From positions 18,336 to 82,335 of the forward strand of contig WNNJ02002840.1 of NCBI GenBank assembly GCA_012934845.2: 64,000 bases of DNA. The letters are read 5' to 3'. Numbering within the stretch: position 1 is the stretch's first letter; each line of letters starts with the position of its first letter. This document shows, piece by piece, positions 47,000 through 59,548 of this stretch. Origin of the DNA: Pomphorhynchus laevis (lineage: Eukaryota > Acanthocephala > Palaeacanthocephala > Echinorhynchida > Pomphorhynchidae). The position numbers were made by a program, and so were the translations under genes. The notes beneath the pieces were generated by a model. That model did not search any database. It was not told the origin of the DNA and worked only from the letters and a program-made list of their open reading frames with translations.

Positions 47000-47470
47000 A
47001 CTATATTTAGACAAATAAAAGGTGTTCCAATGGGAGGTAATAGTAGCCCAATTATAGCTGACTTGTTTTTAAGCTTTATAGAATATGAATTTGTTCATAA
47101 CTGTGTAAAAACTAAATCTAAACAATATAAATATATGAAATATATGTTTCGATATATTGATGATATATGTGTATTTAATTCTAATAATTTTCATTCAATT
47201 AGTAAACAAATTTATTCAGAAAGCCTTATTCTTAACAAAACCAACATTAATGATAAAGAAGGTGTATATCTAGATATGAACATTAAATTAACATTAACTA
47301 AAACTACTATCAATTTATATCGTAAAGATGACATATTTAAATTTACAAGAAACATATTTTTGCATGAGCATTCATGCATATCATATAATATAAAATATAA
47401 TACATTAAATAATGAAATTTTAAGAATTGCAAAATATGTAATGATATTGGCTTTCTTCAAAATCATTTAA
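47000..47470 (+). mobile_element. Reverse transcriptase fragment, PLE-like or related
   Basis: A 146-codon frame reads PMGGNSSPIIADLFLSFIEY, YMFRYIDDICVFNSNNFHS (RT YIDD motif) and INDKEGVYLDMNIKLTLTK. The GGN-SP-ADL and FRYIDD signatures belong to a non-LTR RT type common in invertebrates and often grouped with Penelope-like elements; I am not sure of the class. No endonuclease is visible. Followed by the inverted-repeat block at 47553. Confidence 0.65.
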
Positions 47471-47552
47471 ATAATTTAATATATACATATTTTAAACTAG
47501 GTTACTACAAAAAAAACATTAAGCAGAAAATAGTAAAATATATAAATCAACA

Positions 47553-48211
47553 CAATAATATAAAGAATAAATTTTAACTCTTAAGTGGCAAATTTTAATG
47601 AATAGATAATAAATATTATACTTTGTATTAGAATAATATACTAGATAGTTATTTCAGAGGAAATACATCATTAGCATGTATTTGGCCCCGCTGCTATGTT
47701 GGGTAGAGGAGTTAGGGGCCGAAACCTGATAGCATAGCAGTTCCTCCTGATGACCTCTAATTCTTATTCTGATACAACGTCTGTTATTTATTAGTCAATT
47801 CATAAAAATGACGTTTATTTTAAATTTCATTTTTTTAACTTGATTTAAATTATAGAAAATCTAAAAACAATTATTAATTTTATTATCTAATTATTAAATT
47901 TTGATAATATTGATGATAAAGAAGGTGTATATCTAGATATGAACATTAAATTAACATTAACTAAAACTACTATTAATTTATATCGTAAATCAAATCAGCT
48001 GTCTGAGTCTACGTATTTAATATAATTATAAAATAAACAAAACATAATAATGCTAAATCAAAATTTAATAATTAAATAATAAATTGATGCTAATGATGTA
48101 TTTCCTCTGAAATAACTATCTAGTATCTTATTCTAATACAAAGTATATTATTTATTATCCATCCATAAAAATTTGCCACTTAAGAGTTTAAATTTATTCT
48201 TCATATTATTG
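47553..48211. repeat. Block with 125-bp inverted ends and internal mirror copies
   Basis: Arms 47553-47677 and 48087-48211 are reverse complements (shared GAGGAAATACATCATTAGCAT and CTCTTAAGTGGCAAATTT). Inside are repeat R left half (47795-47886), a copy of the RT stretch 47246-47330 (47886-47990), and repeat R right half inverted (47990-48086). At 47686-47735, GGCCCC/GGGGCC and CTGCTATG/CATAGCAG interlock as a possible pseudoknot. Confidence 0.75.
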
Positions 48212-48394
48212 CCATAATATGTAATTATGTTGGCTTTCTTCAAAATGATTTAAATAATTTAATATGTTAAACCAATAAATAAAAAAATATATTAAATCAA
48301 TAAAAACTATTATTAATTTATATTGTAATTTATATATTACATTAAAATATAATATTAAGATAAATTATTTAAACATTGAGATTTAAAGAAGATT

Positions 48395-49680
48395 TTTGTC
48401 ATTAATCTGGGAAATGTAATGTTATAATCTGTAATGTAATGTTATTAATCCTAAACATTTGTCTGCAAACAAGTGTACGAACACCGTCACTAATTATCAT
48501 GAGCGGACATTAGTACTCAGCGGATCACTAACGTTTCACTCCATGAATTTGACTCCTTACAGACATTTTTCGAAATAGATTTATAGATCCGGTCATTTAA
48601 TCTGAGAAATGTAAGGATGTTATACTGTTCAATGCTTCAATCCTTAAGATATATCAGCAAACTTGTGTACGAATATCGTCACAAACCAGTTGCAACACGA
48701 TCTAACCTATAACGTCATCCTGCTCCGATATTAGTACTCAAGTGGATCATCACGCCAGCCTATCGTTGAAAAATTGCACGAAACTATCCTGCGAATTTAT
48801 TAACTAATCTATTCTAAATAGATTTCTAGTGCAGGTCATTTAATCGGTGAAACGTAAGGATGTTATACTGCTTTATTCTTTAATCCTAAAAAAGTGTCTG
48901 CAAACTAGTGTGCGAAAATCGTCACGAGGCAGTTGCAACACTATCTAAACACCAATAACATTCTGTGCCAAGTTTATATTCAGCGGATCATCAAGACACA
49001 GGCACTTAGCACTAACGTTTTAACATGTAATACTTGGATTGTTTATATAGAATCCAACTAGTCGTTGAAAAATTGAATGAAACTTTCCTGCGAATTTGTA
49101 GACTCCTTACCAGTCTGACATCTTTCGGAATTTATTTCCAGAGCAGGTCATTAATCTGTAAAATATAAGGAGTTATACTGCTCTATGTTTTAATCCTAAA
49201 CACTTACCTGGAAGCTAGTGTATAAATATCGTCACTAACTAATTGCAACGAAATCTAACCTTCAACATTATCCTGCGCCGATATTAGTACTCAATTGGAT
49301 CATCAGGCCAGCTAATCGTTAAAAAATTGCACGAAACTATCATGCGAATTTGTTAACTCCTTACCAGTCAGACACTTTTCGAAATAGATTTACAGATCAG
49401 GTCATCTACTTTGTGAAATGCAATGATGTTATACTGCTATGTGCTTTAATCCTAAACGTGTGTTTGCAAACATAGTAGGAATATCGTCACGAACCAGTTG
49501 CCACACGATTTAACAACTCACATCATCCTGAGCCAACACTAGTACTTAGTGGATCATCAGGGCGAGGGACTGAGAACTAACGTTTCAATATGCTGTAATA
49601 CTTGGATGGTCAATATAGAATCGAGCAAGTCGTTAAAAAATTATATGGAGTTTTACAAAAATTGCAGTAAACTATGTTGG
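48395..49680. repeat. Satellite array 1, alternating short and long monomers
   Basis: The landmark GGTCATTTAATCTG-GAAA-GTAAGGATGTTATACTG recurs at about 48594, 48834, 49147 and 49400, spacings of roughly 240, 313 and 253 bp. The long monomer has an extra segment of about 65 bp (CACTAACGTTT...ATACTTGGAT). No coding capacity; the short ORFs inside are incidental. Confidence 0.88.
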
Positions 49681-50170
49681 GTCGAGGAATAGAGGACGTA
49701 ACCTGATAGCATAGCAATTCCTACTGAATACCTATAATCCTTATTCTGATATGTCACCTGTTATTTATTCATAAAAATTAACTTTTATTTTAGATTTCAA
49801 TTTCAAATTTTAACTTTATATAAATAAAAATTTCGAACCTAATAGTGGCCGAAACCTGATTACATAGCAATTTATCATGATGACTTTAATCTTAATTCTG
49901 ATACGTCGGCTGTTATTTATTAGTCATTTCCGGTATGTTCGAAACTTTGGAGCCTCCGGTTTTGTTCTATTATCTAATCGAATTATTTATTATATTTTTA
50001 TAACCTCTAATCCTTATACATCGTCTATTATTTATCAGTCAATTCGTAAAAGTTGACTTTTATTTTAAATTTCAATTTTTGAATTTGAACGTGATATAAT
50101 AATAAATTATATAAAATATTATATATTTTTTAATATAAAGTATCAAATACGTAAGCTCAGTTATCTGATT
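49680..50170 (+). repeat. Dispersed repeats with AACCTGAT-ACATAGCA words
   Basis: Two to three partial copies of the unit seen at 47712-47890 (GAAACCTGATAGCATAGCA..., TCTGATAC-TC-CTGTTATTTATT, then repeat R). Further copies are at 60180-60620. No ORF. Confidence 0.65.
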
Positions 50171-50177
50171 AGTAAAC

Positions 50178-50531
50178 ATGCCGTTGGCACATTGTGAAGT
50201 ATTGATGTATTTGTTTTGTTTGAATACAATCACAATAATCTGCGTGTGATTGGTAATAAAATCAAAAATATTTTAAAATATCCATAACGTTCATTATACA
50301 GCCATTTTCAGCACCACATCGACACTTGTGTTAAGTGTGAATAAGTCATTTTTATATTTCCCTAGAGAAACAGTCGAGAATATGATTACACAGGCATTAA
50401 AACAGTTAGGTTTAAATGTAACTTATTCAACAGGCACTTTTATTGCAAACAATCAAACTTTCTCATATCAACCAGCATGGAAAATTCTTAAATCACTAGA
50501 AGCCAATATTTTTAATGGAATGGAGAAATAA
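50178..50531 (+). CDS. Candidate small secreted protein, two exons
   Basis: Exon 1 (50178-50245) starts MPLAHCEVLMYLFCLNTIT, a hydrophobic signal-peptide-like start. A 66-nt GT-AG intron (50246-50311, ending CATTTTCAG) leads in phase to exon 2 (50312-50531), giving about 95 residues with FPRETVENMITQALKQLGL, two N-glycosylation sequons (NVT, NQT) and FSYQPAWKILKSLEANIF before TAA. The donor (GT|GTGATT) is weak, so the exon-1 link is a guess; exon 2 is better supported. Decayed relatives of exon 2 appear near 51740-51780. The family is not recognised. A second ORF (50537-50725, ...NYDKLRDLENKNEIPQD...) follows after an ATACAG acceptor and may be a further exon. Confidence 0.4.
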
Positions 50532-50552
50532 TTTCAATGTTATATTTTGAAT

Positions 50553-50960
50553 CAAATTTCATTTATTGCGAGACTTTTCTTTTGATTGAATACAGCAATT
50601 ATGATAAGCTAAGGGATTTAGAGAATAAAAATGAAATTCCTCAAGATATCTTAAATACAAGTATCACAGTTGGAAACAAGAAAAATTACATAATTATAAA
50701 CTCCATAAATCTAAAAAATTTATAAAATTTGCGAAGAACTAGGCTTGACCTATAAAATACAAAAGTTATTAAAGGTTAAATTAAAATGAAAGCCCAATTG
50801 ATCAACAATCTATGATTTGTAATTTTAAATTTAATTTGAGTGATTTTTCAAATACATTTTAATTACCAAAACTTAAATTTTTAATATCGCTTCTTGTAAT
50901 TCTCAAGGTAATGTACAAATATATATAGTCAAAACGCATATTTGTTTTAAAAGTAATAAT
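50553..50960 (+). repeat. Segment duplicated at 53206-53610
   Basis: The first ~160 bp, containing NYDKLRDLENKNE coding sequence, differ at many positions from 53206-53365. The following ~240 bp (from ATAAACTCCATAAATC on) are almost identical in the two places. More decayed copies are at about 51450-51590 and 52265-52330. 50960-52320 is otherwise AT-rich. Confidence 0.85.
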
Positions 50961-52323
50961 TTTTGATTGAATTTTAAACTATTTAAATTGCTTAGCATAT
51001 GATAGTTCTCTTGAGTATTATATAAAAAAAAACTTTTTTTGATTCATAGACGTTTAAATAATGAAAATTCAAAATTATCAATCAATGTAATGGTGTAATT
51101 TGAAATTTGCCACAGGTTTAATAAAGCACTATTTTATTTTTATATTTAGCTAGCTGATCTAGCATCGTAGGAAATCAGAAACAAAACATTATGCTTTCTG
51201 ATGCCGAATTGAATAAAGGCTTGCGAAATTAATTATCAACTAGTGAAATTTAAAAATATAATGGTGTTTTATTTATCCTGCTTTAAAATTTCAAATTAAT
51301 TCATTCTAATATTTAAGTTAGTATCAATCCTTTGTTAAAAATTTGATTAATTTTTAAAAATTTGCTATATTTTAGTTTGTATCAGATTACTTGCTTTAAT
51401 CGTCAAAAATTCAAAAATTTAATCTAATTTAATAAAATCTGCCAAAAGACCTGTCTTGATTTCTCATATACAAAAATTATTAAAGTAGCGTTAAATACAA
51501 AAGTAACGAATCGATCAACAATCTATAATCTGTAATTTTAAGTTTAAATTTCGTTATTTTAATAAATACATTTTAATTACCATAACTTTTTTAATGCATT
51601 ACTTTTCATGTGACTGGTATCTACTCAACTCTTGACTATTGTCAAGTATAAATATTTAAGAATTAAATTTTGAATCATTTTTCATTAATTTTTAATATTC
51701 GGCTTTTTATGTCAAATTATTGTTCAAATATTTGTTAAATCAAACCTTCGCAGATTTACCAGCATGGAAAATTCTTTCAATAAAACACTTTTTTGAAATT
51801 TTTTTAATTCTAAAATTTCGTCAAATATTAAAATCATTTTAACATTTATCATTTATGAATAGTATTTGAATATTTGAGAGTATTTTGTATCATTGAAATA
51901 TTAACCATAAATTTTTAGCGTGAACTTAGTCGATCGCTTATGACATTAAAATAGTCGTCATTGTTCGCAAATGCAGCTTATATTTTATAAAAGAATACAA
52001 TTACAATTTGCGAGTTTTAAGCTTAAGATGTAATTTATATTAAAGTTATTGTAACATTAAAAAATCTAATATTGAAATGTTAAACAATTAGCTACAACAA
52101 TACTAATGACTTGACCCACATAGTTAATATTTAATAATATTTTAATCACATATTATGCGCTATTTAATAGGGATTTAAAAAATAAATTTGCATGAGTGAA
52201 CATTTGCTCATAATGAAATATGAATTATTCAGGATTGAAATTGAAATTTCAATCCTGAATAATAAGTAAAGTGAAGTCCATCGATCAACAATATATGATT
52301 TGTAATTTTAAATTAAATTTCAG

Positions 52324-52660
52324 CTATTTTTTAACTAAAATAGGAATTTTGATGTTGATTTCTATAGCATTGTTTGGTTTTTTCTGTCGAGGAAGTGCTG
52401 TAACTTCAATATTATTAGCATAATAAAATGCACTAACCTTATTTCCTTTCATTGAAAGAATTACAAAACGTTTATCGTTGTAGTTAATTGAATCTTCAAG
52501 CTGCATATCTCCAATCTTTGGATTATCCTTTTTATTTGTGAATTCCCTGATTATATTTGATAGCTATGACAACACACTTTTGTTGAACATTTTTATACCT
52601 TACATTTACTCGTGTTTTACATTCTCCTACCCTTAAGCTTACACAGCGAAATCATGCAAT
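52324..52660 (-). CDS. Unrecognised coding fragment, possibly broken or spliced
   Basis: The minus strand reads NPKIGDMQLEDSINYNDKRF, ILSMKGNKVSAFYYANNIEV and TALPRQKKPNNAIEINIKIP to a TAG at 52324, with open sequence upstream to about 52575. In another frame, just upstream, GECKTRVNVRYKNVQQKCVV is open through about 52550. Either a short intron near a GTCATAG acceptor (52575) or a frameshift joins them. The composition looks like real protein. No family recognised. Confidence 0.4.
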
Positions 52661-53205
52661 TGCAGAACAAAAAGCATCAGTTGATGGTGATATATAATGC
52701 CAAATTATGATTACACTAGCAACCTAAAGATTGTAACATTTCGTTACTGAAAATTTGCAAAAATGACAATTATATTTAATTATAATAAAAAATATATATA
52801 TTATATATTATATAATAATATAATATAATATTATATATATTATATATTATATTCAATTATAATTCATCTGTGTTCTGTAAAAAATATTTTGTAGCATTTA
52901 CTCCTAAAGATGATAGCAGTAGGCTACTGAAAATTCGTTAAATAAATATTTTCTTCACTCTCTCCACTTATAGATAATCTGTGTTCTTTATTATTGGCCA
53001 TTGGAATGAGAGTTTCTCAAAATAAGATTTTTATATAGCATTATATAAAATATAATAAACTTAATGATCATATAGTTTTAATTTCTGATTTAGTCGTACT
53101 GATTATGAGTAAATTATGTTAAATCTACTTAAAACTTTACATTAAATTTTGAAATCATAAAAAATTTAAAAATTAAATTTTTGATTCAAATTCAAAAATT
53201 TAATT

Positions 53206-53610
53206 CAAATTTCATTTAATTGAGAGACTTTTATTTTGACTGAATACATCTATTGTGATAAGCTCAGGGATTTAGAGAATAAAAATGAAGTTCATAAGGA
53301 TAGCGTAAATACACGTATCCCAGCGGGAAACATAATAAAAATTAAATATTTATAAACTCCATAAATCTAAAAAATTTATAAAATTTGCGAAGAACTAGGC
53401 TTGACCTATAAAATACAAAAGTTATTAAAGGTTAAATTAAAATGAAAGCCCAATTGATCAACAATCTATGATTTGTAATTTTAAATTTAATTTGAGTGAT
53501 TTTTCAAATACATTTTAATTACCAAAACTTAAATTTTTAATATCGTTTCTTGTAATTCTCAAGTTAATGTACAAATATATAGTCAAAACGCATATTTGTT
53601 TTAAAAAGTA
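53206..53610 (+). repeat. Second copy of segment 50553-50960
   Basis: See 50553-50960; the coding part here is degraded (YCDKLRDLENKNEVHKD then stop). The ATACAG acceptor of the first copy is ATACAT here. 52680-53205 is AT-rich. Confidence 0.85.
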
Positions 53611-53784
53611 ATATTTTTTGAGAAAATGGCTTTTAGCTATTACTAAATTGTAGATTTAAAGATTAGCAAATTGTGAAAAAGGAATTTCAAAGTACTCAAT
53701 GCATCTTTATTTTTCATCGAAAAATAAAGATGAATATAAAATAAATGAATAAAAATTATTTATTTTTAATGAATAAAAATAAAT

Positions 53785-54320
53785 ATTATTTTGATATTTC
53801 TTGCGAAATATCAAAATAATATCAAAAAATGTAATTAATGAAAATATTATTAATAGAACCAATTAATTGATTATAACTGTTTTCGCTGATACACGTAATA
53901 ATATAGAATATAATGATAAAAAATGTAAATAATAAACATCATAATTTGACATTATTATGACATCATCATTATTATGTGACATTCTTCGGTGCAATAAACT
54001 GAATTTATTGCACTGAAATAGTGCTAAATAATAAATTTTAAAATATAAAAAGTGACTAATCTTAAAGAGACAGACTGAATATAATAATTTTATAAGGAAA
54101 CTGTCATTACTAAAGATATTCATTGCGAAAAACAATGAATATCTTTGATACTGGAATCAAATTAACACTTTAATTTCTGAATAGTAGTTTCTAGCGAAAT
54201 ATCAAAATAATATCAAAAAAATGTAATTAATGAAGATATTATTAATAGAACCAATTAATTAATTGATTATAACTGTTCTCGCTGATAAACGTAATAATAT
54301 AGAATATAATGATAAACAAA
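53785..54320. repeat. Duplicated ~120-bp block and perfect hairpins
   Basis: 53806-53920 and 54196-54318 share TATTAATAGAACCAATTAAT, TGATTATAACTGTT-TCGCTGAT and AATATAGAATATAATGATAAA. Hairpins: 53785-53820 (16-bp arms, 4-nt loop) and 54112-54146 (14-bp arms, 7-nt loop); another at 53702-53732 (13 bp, 5-nt loop) just outside. Confidence 0.8.
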
Positions 54321-57300
54321 ATTTATTTTAATTTATAATTATTTATAATTACGAAAAATGAAGCGTCTAGTTTTTCTTTGCGTAACGAGAAAACGCTTTT
54401 AGAGAATGATTCAGCGCTTATATCGTTTCAATTCATATTAAATACTATCTAATTATTATCTAACTATTAATAATAAATCAACAGAAGGTGTTAATTTCTG
54501 AATAGATGCTAGTTGTTTTTAGCGAAATATCAAAATAATTTTTTTTGTTTTTCATGGATATTTAAAAATTTGAATGTTATTTTAAAATAATTAATGTATG
54601 TTGCATTTGATGATTATGAGAGGAAATGCTAGTTTGTATTAGAGCTGTGTCGAGCCAAGGTATGGGGACGGAAATATGGTATCATAACACAGAGATATGT
54701 GATAAGAGTTCTAAAGAACTCTTAAATTCAAATTAAAGTATAAATTTAACGAATCGTACAGTACATAACTACAATAGTAGGTTTGTACTACAATTTTTTA
54801 ATTTCAAATTCAATTTTAGATTCTATCGTTATAAAATCTTGCAGCTGTTTTTAGTTGAAAATTAATTTGATATAATTAATGAAATAATAATCTGATAATT
54901 AATCTGATATAGTTAATCTGATTATGTTAATTTAATTATATAGTTTTAATATAGTTTAATTATATAGTATAATTATATATAATTAATTATATATATTTAA
55001 TTATATAATTATATAGTTTTAATCCTATAGTTAATTTAATTATATGTGATATAATTAATTTACCATGTTTATTCCCGGATCTATTCTTATACAATGAATC
55101 GGCTACCATATTTAATGTTTTTCTGCTTTACTTTAGTTCAGACTGAATTTATTAAAAATAAATGATAAATTTTTATTGAGAGGTTTATAACTTTAATTCT
55201 TTCCTTATAACTTATTATAAGGAAAGAATATCTTATAATATTCCTTATAGTAATTTCCTTATTACTATTAAATTTTTAAATATTTAGGAACAAACTAGTA
55301 GCATCTTTGGAAGTTAATTTCTGAATTTAATGAAAGTTAATGTCTGAAGATGTTAGTATTACTAGCGAAATATTAAAATACTTTTTTTGTCGTTTAACTA
55401 TATCTGATAGCTCCTGGAAATTTAAAAATTTAAATACAGATCAGGATGGATATATTTCTAACAATATAATATAAAATAGCAACATTTTATTGAATATATA
55501 TTTAATATTAAGAATATTGTAAATTGTATATTTAGAACAGAGTTCTTAGTTAACATATGCAGGATTTCGAAAATGTGTTGACATCATTTTGGTACAGAGA
55601 ACTGATCAGTGTGAATTTATTGTTTATTTTAATTCAAATTTCGCACGCGAAATGTCGACAGTCTTTTAATTATGAAAATATGATATTTTTTGTTCCGTTG
55701 ATAATTAATATAAACTAACTTTGCTACAAATAACTTTTAAAAGTGTGACTCTATCTTTGTTGTTGTTTTTTTGTGCATGTGATACTTTGTTTTCGTTAGA
55801 CGAAATCACAGGAAAATGAAGATTCCATTAATTTAAAAGGCGAATCGAATGTCAAATGATGAATGCATAATCTGTACGTCAATCAACTCAATTATTGCCT
55901 ACTGCTTTTGAGAATTAAACAAAATGCTGTAATTTACATAACAAAAACACCAGTCGAAAATTTAATATTTAGTTTAAGATTTTATTTAAAATGTTTTAAT
56001 AACATTGATTAATAAATTCATTAATCGATGAATTAATTAATTTTTTAACAAAAATTTTATTATCAGATCAAAAAGCAATTTGGTAAAAATTGCATGAAAT
56101 TTTTGCTCAGCATTTTTAAGTTTTTAAAAGAATAATTTATCGGCTTAAATATAATAATTTAATTTATATTATATAAATATTATATATTATATTATTTATA
56201 TTATATTTATAATATAAATAATTTATCGGCTCTTCTTTTTGTATGCTGATACAAAAATGACGATATTTTGTTTACAATCCTAAATGTCAATAGACGTTTA
56301 TGTTATTGAATTATTACTGACAAAAAATGACAAATTCTTCATTTCATAAACTTTTTATGTATGCGGGAGACTAACATAAACGACTGAACTATAAGAAACA
56401 AGTTGTACCAGTAAGGATTTCACTATCAAAAACAAATATTTTTTCTAAATATTCATTTAACAAAAACTTCGGAGAAAGTTTGCGGCTTTCAGATCAGTGA
56501 TTATCAACTACTTACTGTGCTGGCACATCAGTATGTCGCGATATGATTGTATTAAGGATTCATTTCATAAATGAAATGAATAAATGAATAAATGAATAAA
56601 ATGATACGGAGGTAAAAAATATTAAAATATTCATTTATTTTATGATAAATGTGTCACAATTATGTTAATAAAATATAAGTATTACATATTTTCTGTAAAT
56701 CTGTAAATACAGTTTAAATTTTGATTAAAGTTGTAAAAATTTAATTTATATTTTTTAATTTAAATTTACTTTTAATTTTTAGTAAGTTATTTTTTAATAA
56801 ACGCAAATTCATTATTTTCAAAGCTATTAATGAAATTATAAAAAGTTTATTGTAAAAACAAGTATATTAAAACAAAGTTAATTTTATTTATAAATATTTT
56901 TAAATAAAATTTTACTTAATTATTAATTTGATTAAAATAATAATGATTAGATTAAAATAATATTTAATCTAATCATAACTTTTTATATACAATTTCGTCA
57001 TAATTCGGTCACAATCAAACCCACTTTAAAAAAATTCTTGAAAAAAATTCAAGTTTTGTTTTCTTAAAAAAATTCAAATTTTAGATAAAAATGTTTCATT
57101 TGTGCAAGTCATCAAACACTTCAACACAAATCTTTATTATTCTGACGCAGTAAATATTATAAAACCTTTCCATCAGCTTAAATACTATACTTATAATATT
57201 TTAAAGATTTATAAAATAAAATTTATTAATTTGTAATACGAGAACATTTATTGATTTCTTGGCCTTTGTTGAATTCATTTGTTGGTCAATCAATTGACAA

Positions 57301-57680
57301 TTATAATAATGACAATTGCTGTTTCATGTGATACGATTAGAACATACGATCAAAACATTACTCGATCACTATTTAATAATAACCTTCGTTAAATTGAATG
57401 AGCAACCTGCAGTGCCGCAACATTGTTTCGTGAAATGTATTGTTCACGTGCTTTGTTTTTACAGTCAAGTCTCATCATTAACTCACAATTATCGAAGATT
57501 GCAATACAAATGATATGTAAAACCAATAATTGAATGCGTGACATAAAGCTTTGATTTTCTTCTACGAATAGCCTTAGAGTATCAAAAACTAGTGCATAAT
57601 TTCATATTTGTCATACAATCAATCGGTTCCACTTTAAAATCAAATTTCAATTAATCTTTTTTACATAATACAATTGACCA
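54320..57680. other. AT-rich region without identified genes
   Basis: Low-complexity AT runs, weak copies of the AGCGAAATAT repeat (54520, 55370) and a perfect 14-bp hairpin at 55197-55228 (4-nt loop). The 65-codon ORF at 57316-57513 has no support. Confidence 0.6.
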
Positions 57681-57855
57681 ATGAAATCAAAGTATCAAAA
57701 TATAAGTGCAACAGAAAAAAAATCAACTCATAAAAATTTTAAAATTTCTTTAAAAGAGAAAATAAATGCCAGCGAAATTGTATTGTACAACAAGTAAGTT
57801 CATATTTGTAAATTAAACTCTATCATTTGTAACAATTCGTTTGATGATGTATTAG
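57681..57855 (+). CDS. Possible two-exon micro-ORF
   Basis: ATG at 57681 opens MKSKYQNISATEKKSTHKNF to a strong donor (AA|GTAAGT at 57793/57794); after a 62-nt intron ending TGTATTAG the phase gives KQEL and a stop, a 41-residue lysine-rich peptide. Could equally be the first exon of a longer gene with another acceptor. Only the donor and the clean frame support it. Confidence 0.25.
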
Positions 57856-57984
57856 GCAAGAATTGTAAAATACGTTGTGTCTTCAATGAAATGAGCTATT
57901 TAAACTTGTATTTCAAAATACATACGTATAGGTAATTGAATACGATACAAAACAATACAAAAGTATATTTAAACGATCAGACCA

Positions 57985-59000
57985 GTTAATCGTTAAAAAA
58001 TTGCACGAAACTATCATGCGAATTTGTTAACTCCTTACCATTCAGACACCTTTCGAATTAGATTTACAGATCAGGTCATTTAATCTGAGAAATGTAAGGA
58101 TGTTATACTGCTCTGTGCTTTAATCCTAAACGTGTGTCTGCAAACCAGTGTCCGAATATCGTCACGAATTAGTTGTAGCACAACCAAACTACTGACATTA
58201 TCTTGAGCCGACGTTAGTAATCAGTAGATTATCAGAGCTAGGACAGTAATCGCTAACGTTTCAATACTTGGATGGTCTATATAAAATCGTGCTAGTCGTT
58301 AAAAAATTGTATGAAACTTTCCTGCGAATTTGACTCCTTACAGACATTTTTCGAAATAGATTTCCAGATCCGGTCATTTAATCTGAGAAATGTAAGGATG
58401 TTATACTGTTCAATGCTTCAATCCTTAAGATATATCAGCAAACTGGTGTACGAATATCGTCACAAACCAGTTGCAATACGATCTAACCTATAACGTCATC
58501 CTGCTCCGATATTAGTACTCAAGTGGATCATCACGCCAGCCTATCGTTGAAAAATTGCACGAAGCTATCCTGCGAATTTATTAACTAATCTATTCAAAAT
58601 AGATTTCTAGTGCAGGTCATTTAATCTGTGAAACGTAAGGATGTTATACTGCTTTATTCTTTAATCCTAAAAAAGTGTCTGCAAACTAGTGTGCGAAAAT
58701 CGTCACGAGGCAGTTGCAACACTATCTAAACACCAATAACATTCTGTGCCAAGTTTATATTCAGCGGATCATCAAGACACAGGCACTTAGCACTAACGTT
58801 TTAACATGTAATACTTGGATTGTTTATATAGAATCCAACTAGTCATTGAAAAATAACCAGAACCCTTCCTGCGAATTTGTAAAATCCTTATCATCTAACA
58901 CTTTTCGAATATATTTCTAGTACAGGTCATACTGTCTCTAATAAATTATTGATCACAGAGCAGTGCAACATCCTTACATTTCACAGATTAAATAACCTGT
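57985..59000. repeat. Satellite array 2, same family as 48395-49680
   Basis: Landmarks at about 58074, 58372 and 58614. The stretch 58311-58853 is almost identical to 48538-49078, and 57990-58300 parallels 49325-49620. The array ends with a partial monomer in inverted orientation (58945-59000). Confidence 0.9.
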
Positions 59001-59519
59001 TCTGGAAATATATTTTAAACAAATTTTTAAAGATAAATCACTTAACTATAGTATGTTATCTTTGTGCATATGTTTTATTATGTATAACATAAAAATCATT
59101 TTGGAGACAGGAATAGAAATTCTTTATTTTAAATTCTTTATCCTGCTGACCACTTAACCATCATGAATTAAAAACATCTAGAATTGGTGTTAGTTGATCC
59201 TGCTCGAAAATTCCAACAGATAGGTCAATTTATTTTAGTTTATCTTGTCCCTAAGTAAGATCAGGATGAAAATATGACCCCCGAAGAGCTTAACTCTACC
59301 CGCATTAGACCCATTAGACCCATCCCCGCATTAGACTTTTTCACGTTAAAGATTTGTAAAATCATTAAACTGGAGCTCTACTTTCATATAACATGATCTA
59401 AATATTAGGTAACCACGTTTCACCATCATCAGGCGTATAAGAAAAATAAAAATTATTGTTATTTATGTCTTAAAAATATAATTATTTATTGTTTTGACAG
59501 TTCGTGTTAATTTTTTGTG

Positions 59520-59548
59520 TTTCTCCGTTTTGCGTTAAAACGGAGAAA
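59520..59548. repeat. Perfect 12-bp hairpin
   Basis: TTTCTCCGTTTT, 5-nt loop, exact reverse complement. A 15-bp hairpin with a 3-nt loop (59838-59870, ATGTTATGAGATTAC) lies nearby. 59001-60060 otherwise shows no gene. Confidence 0.85.

Noticed and set aside
48395-49680. Regularly repeated blocks that might suggest a CRISPR array
   Set aside because: Units are 240-313 bp, vary throughout and have no spacer pattern; this is satellite DNA in a eukaryote.
58311-58493. 60-codon ORF
   Set aside because: It lies entirely in satellite monomers and is disrupted in the parallel array at 48538.
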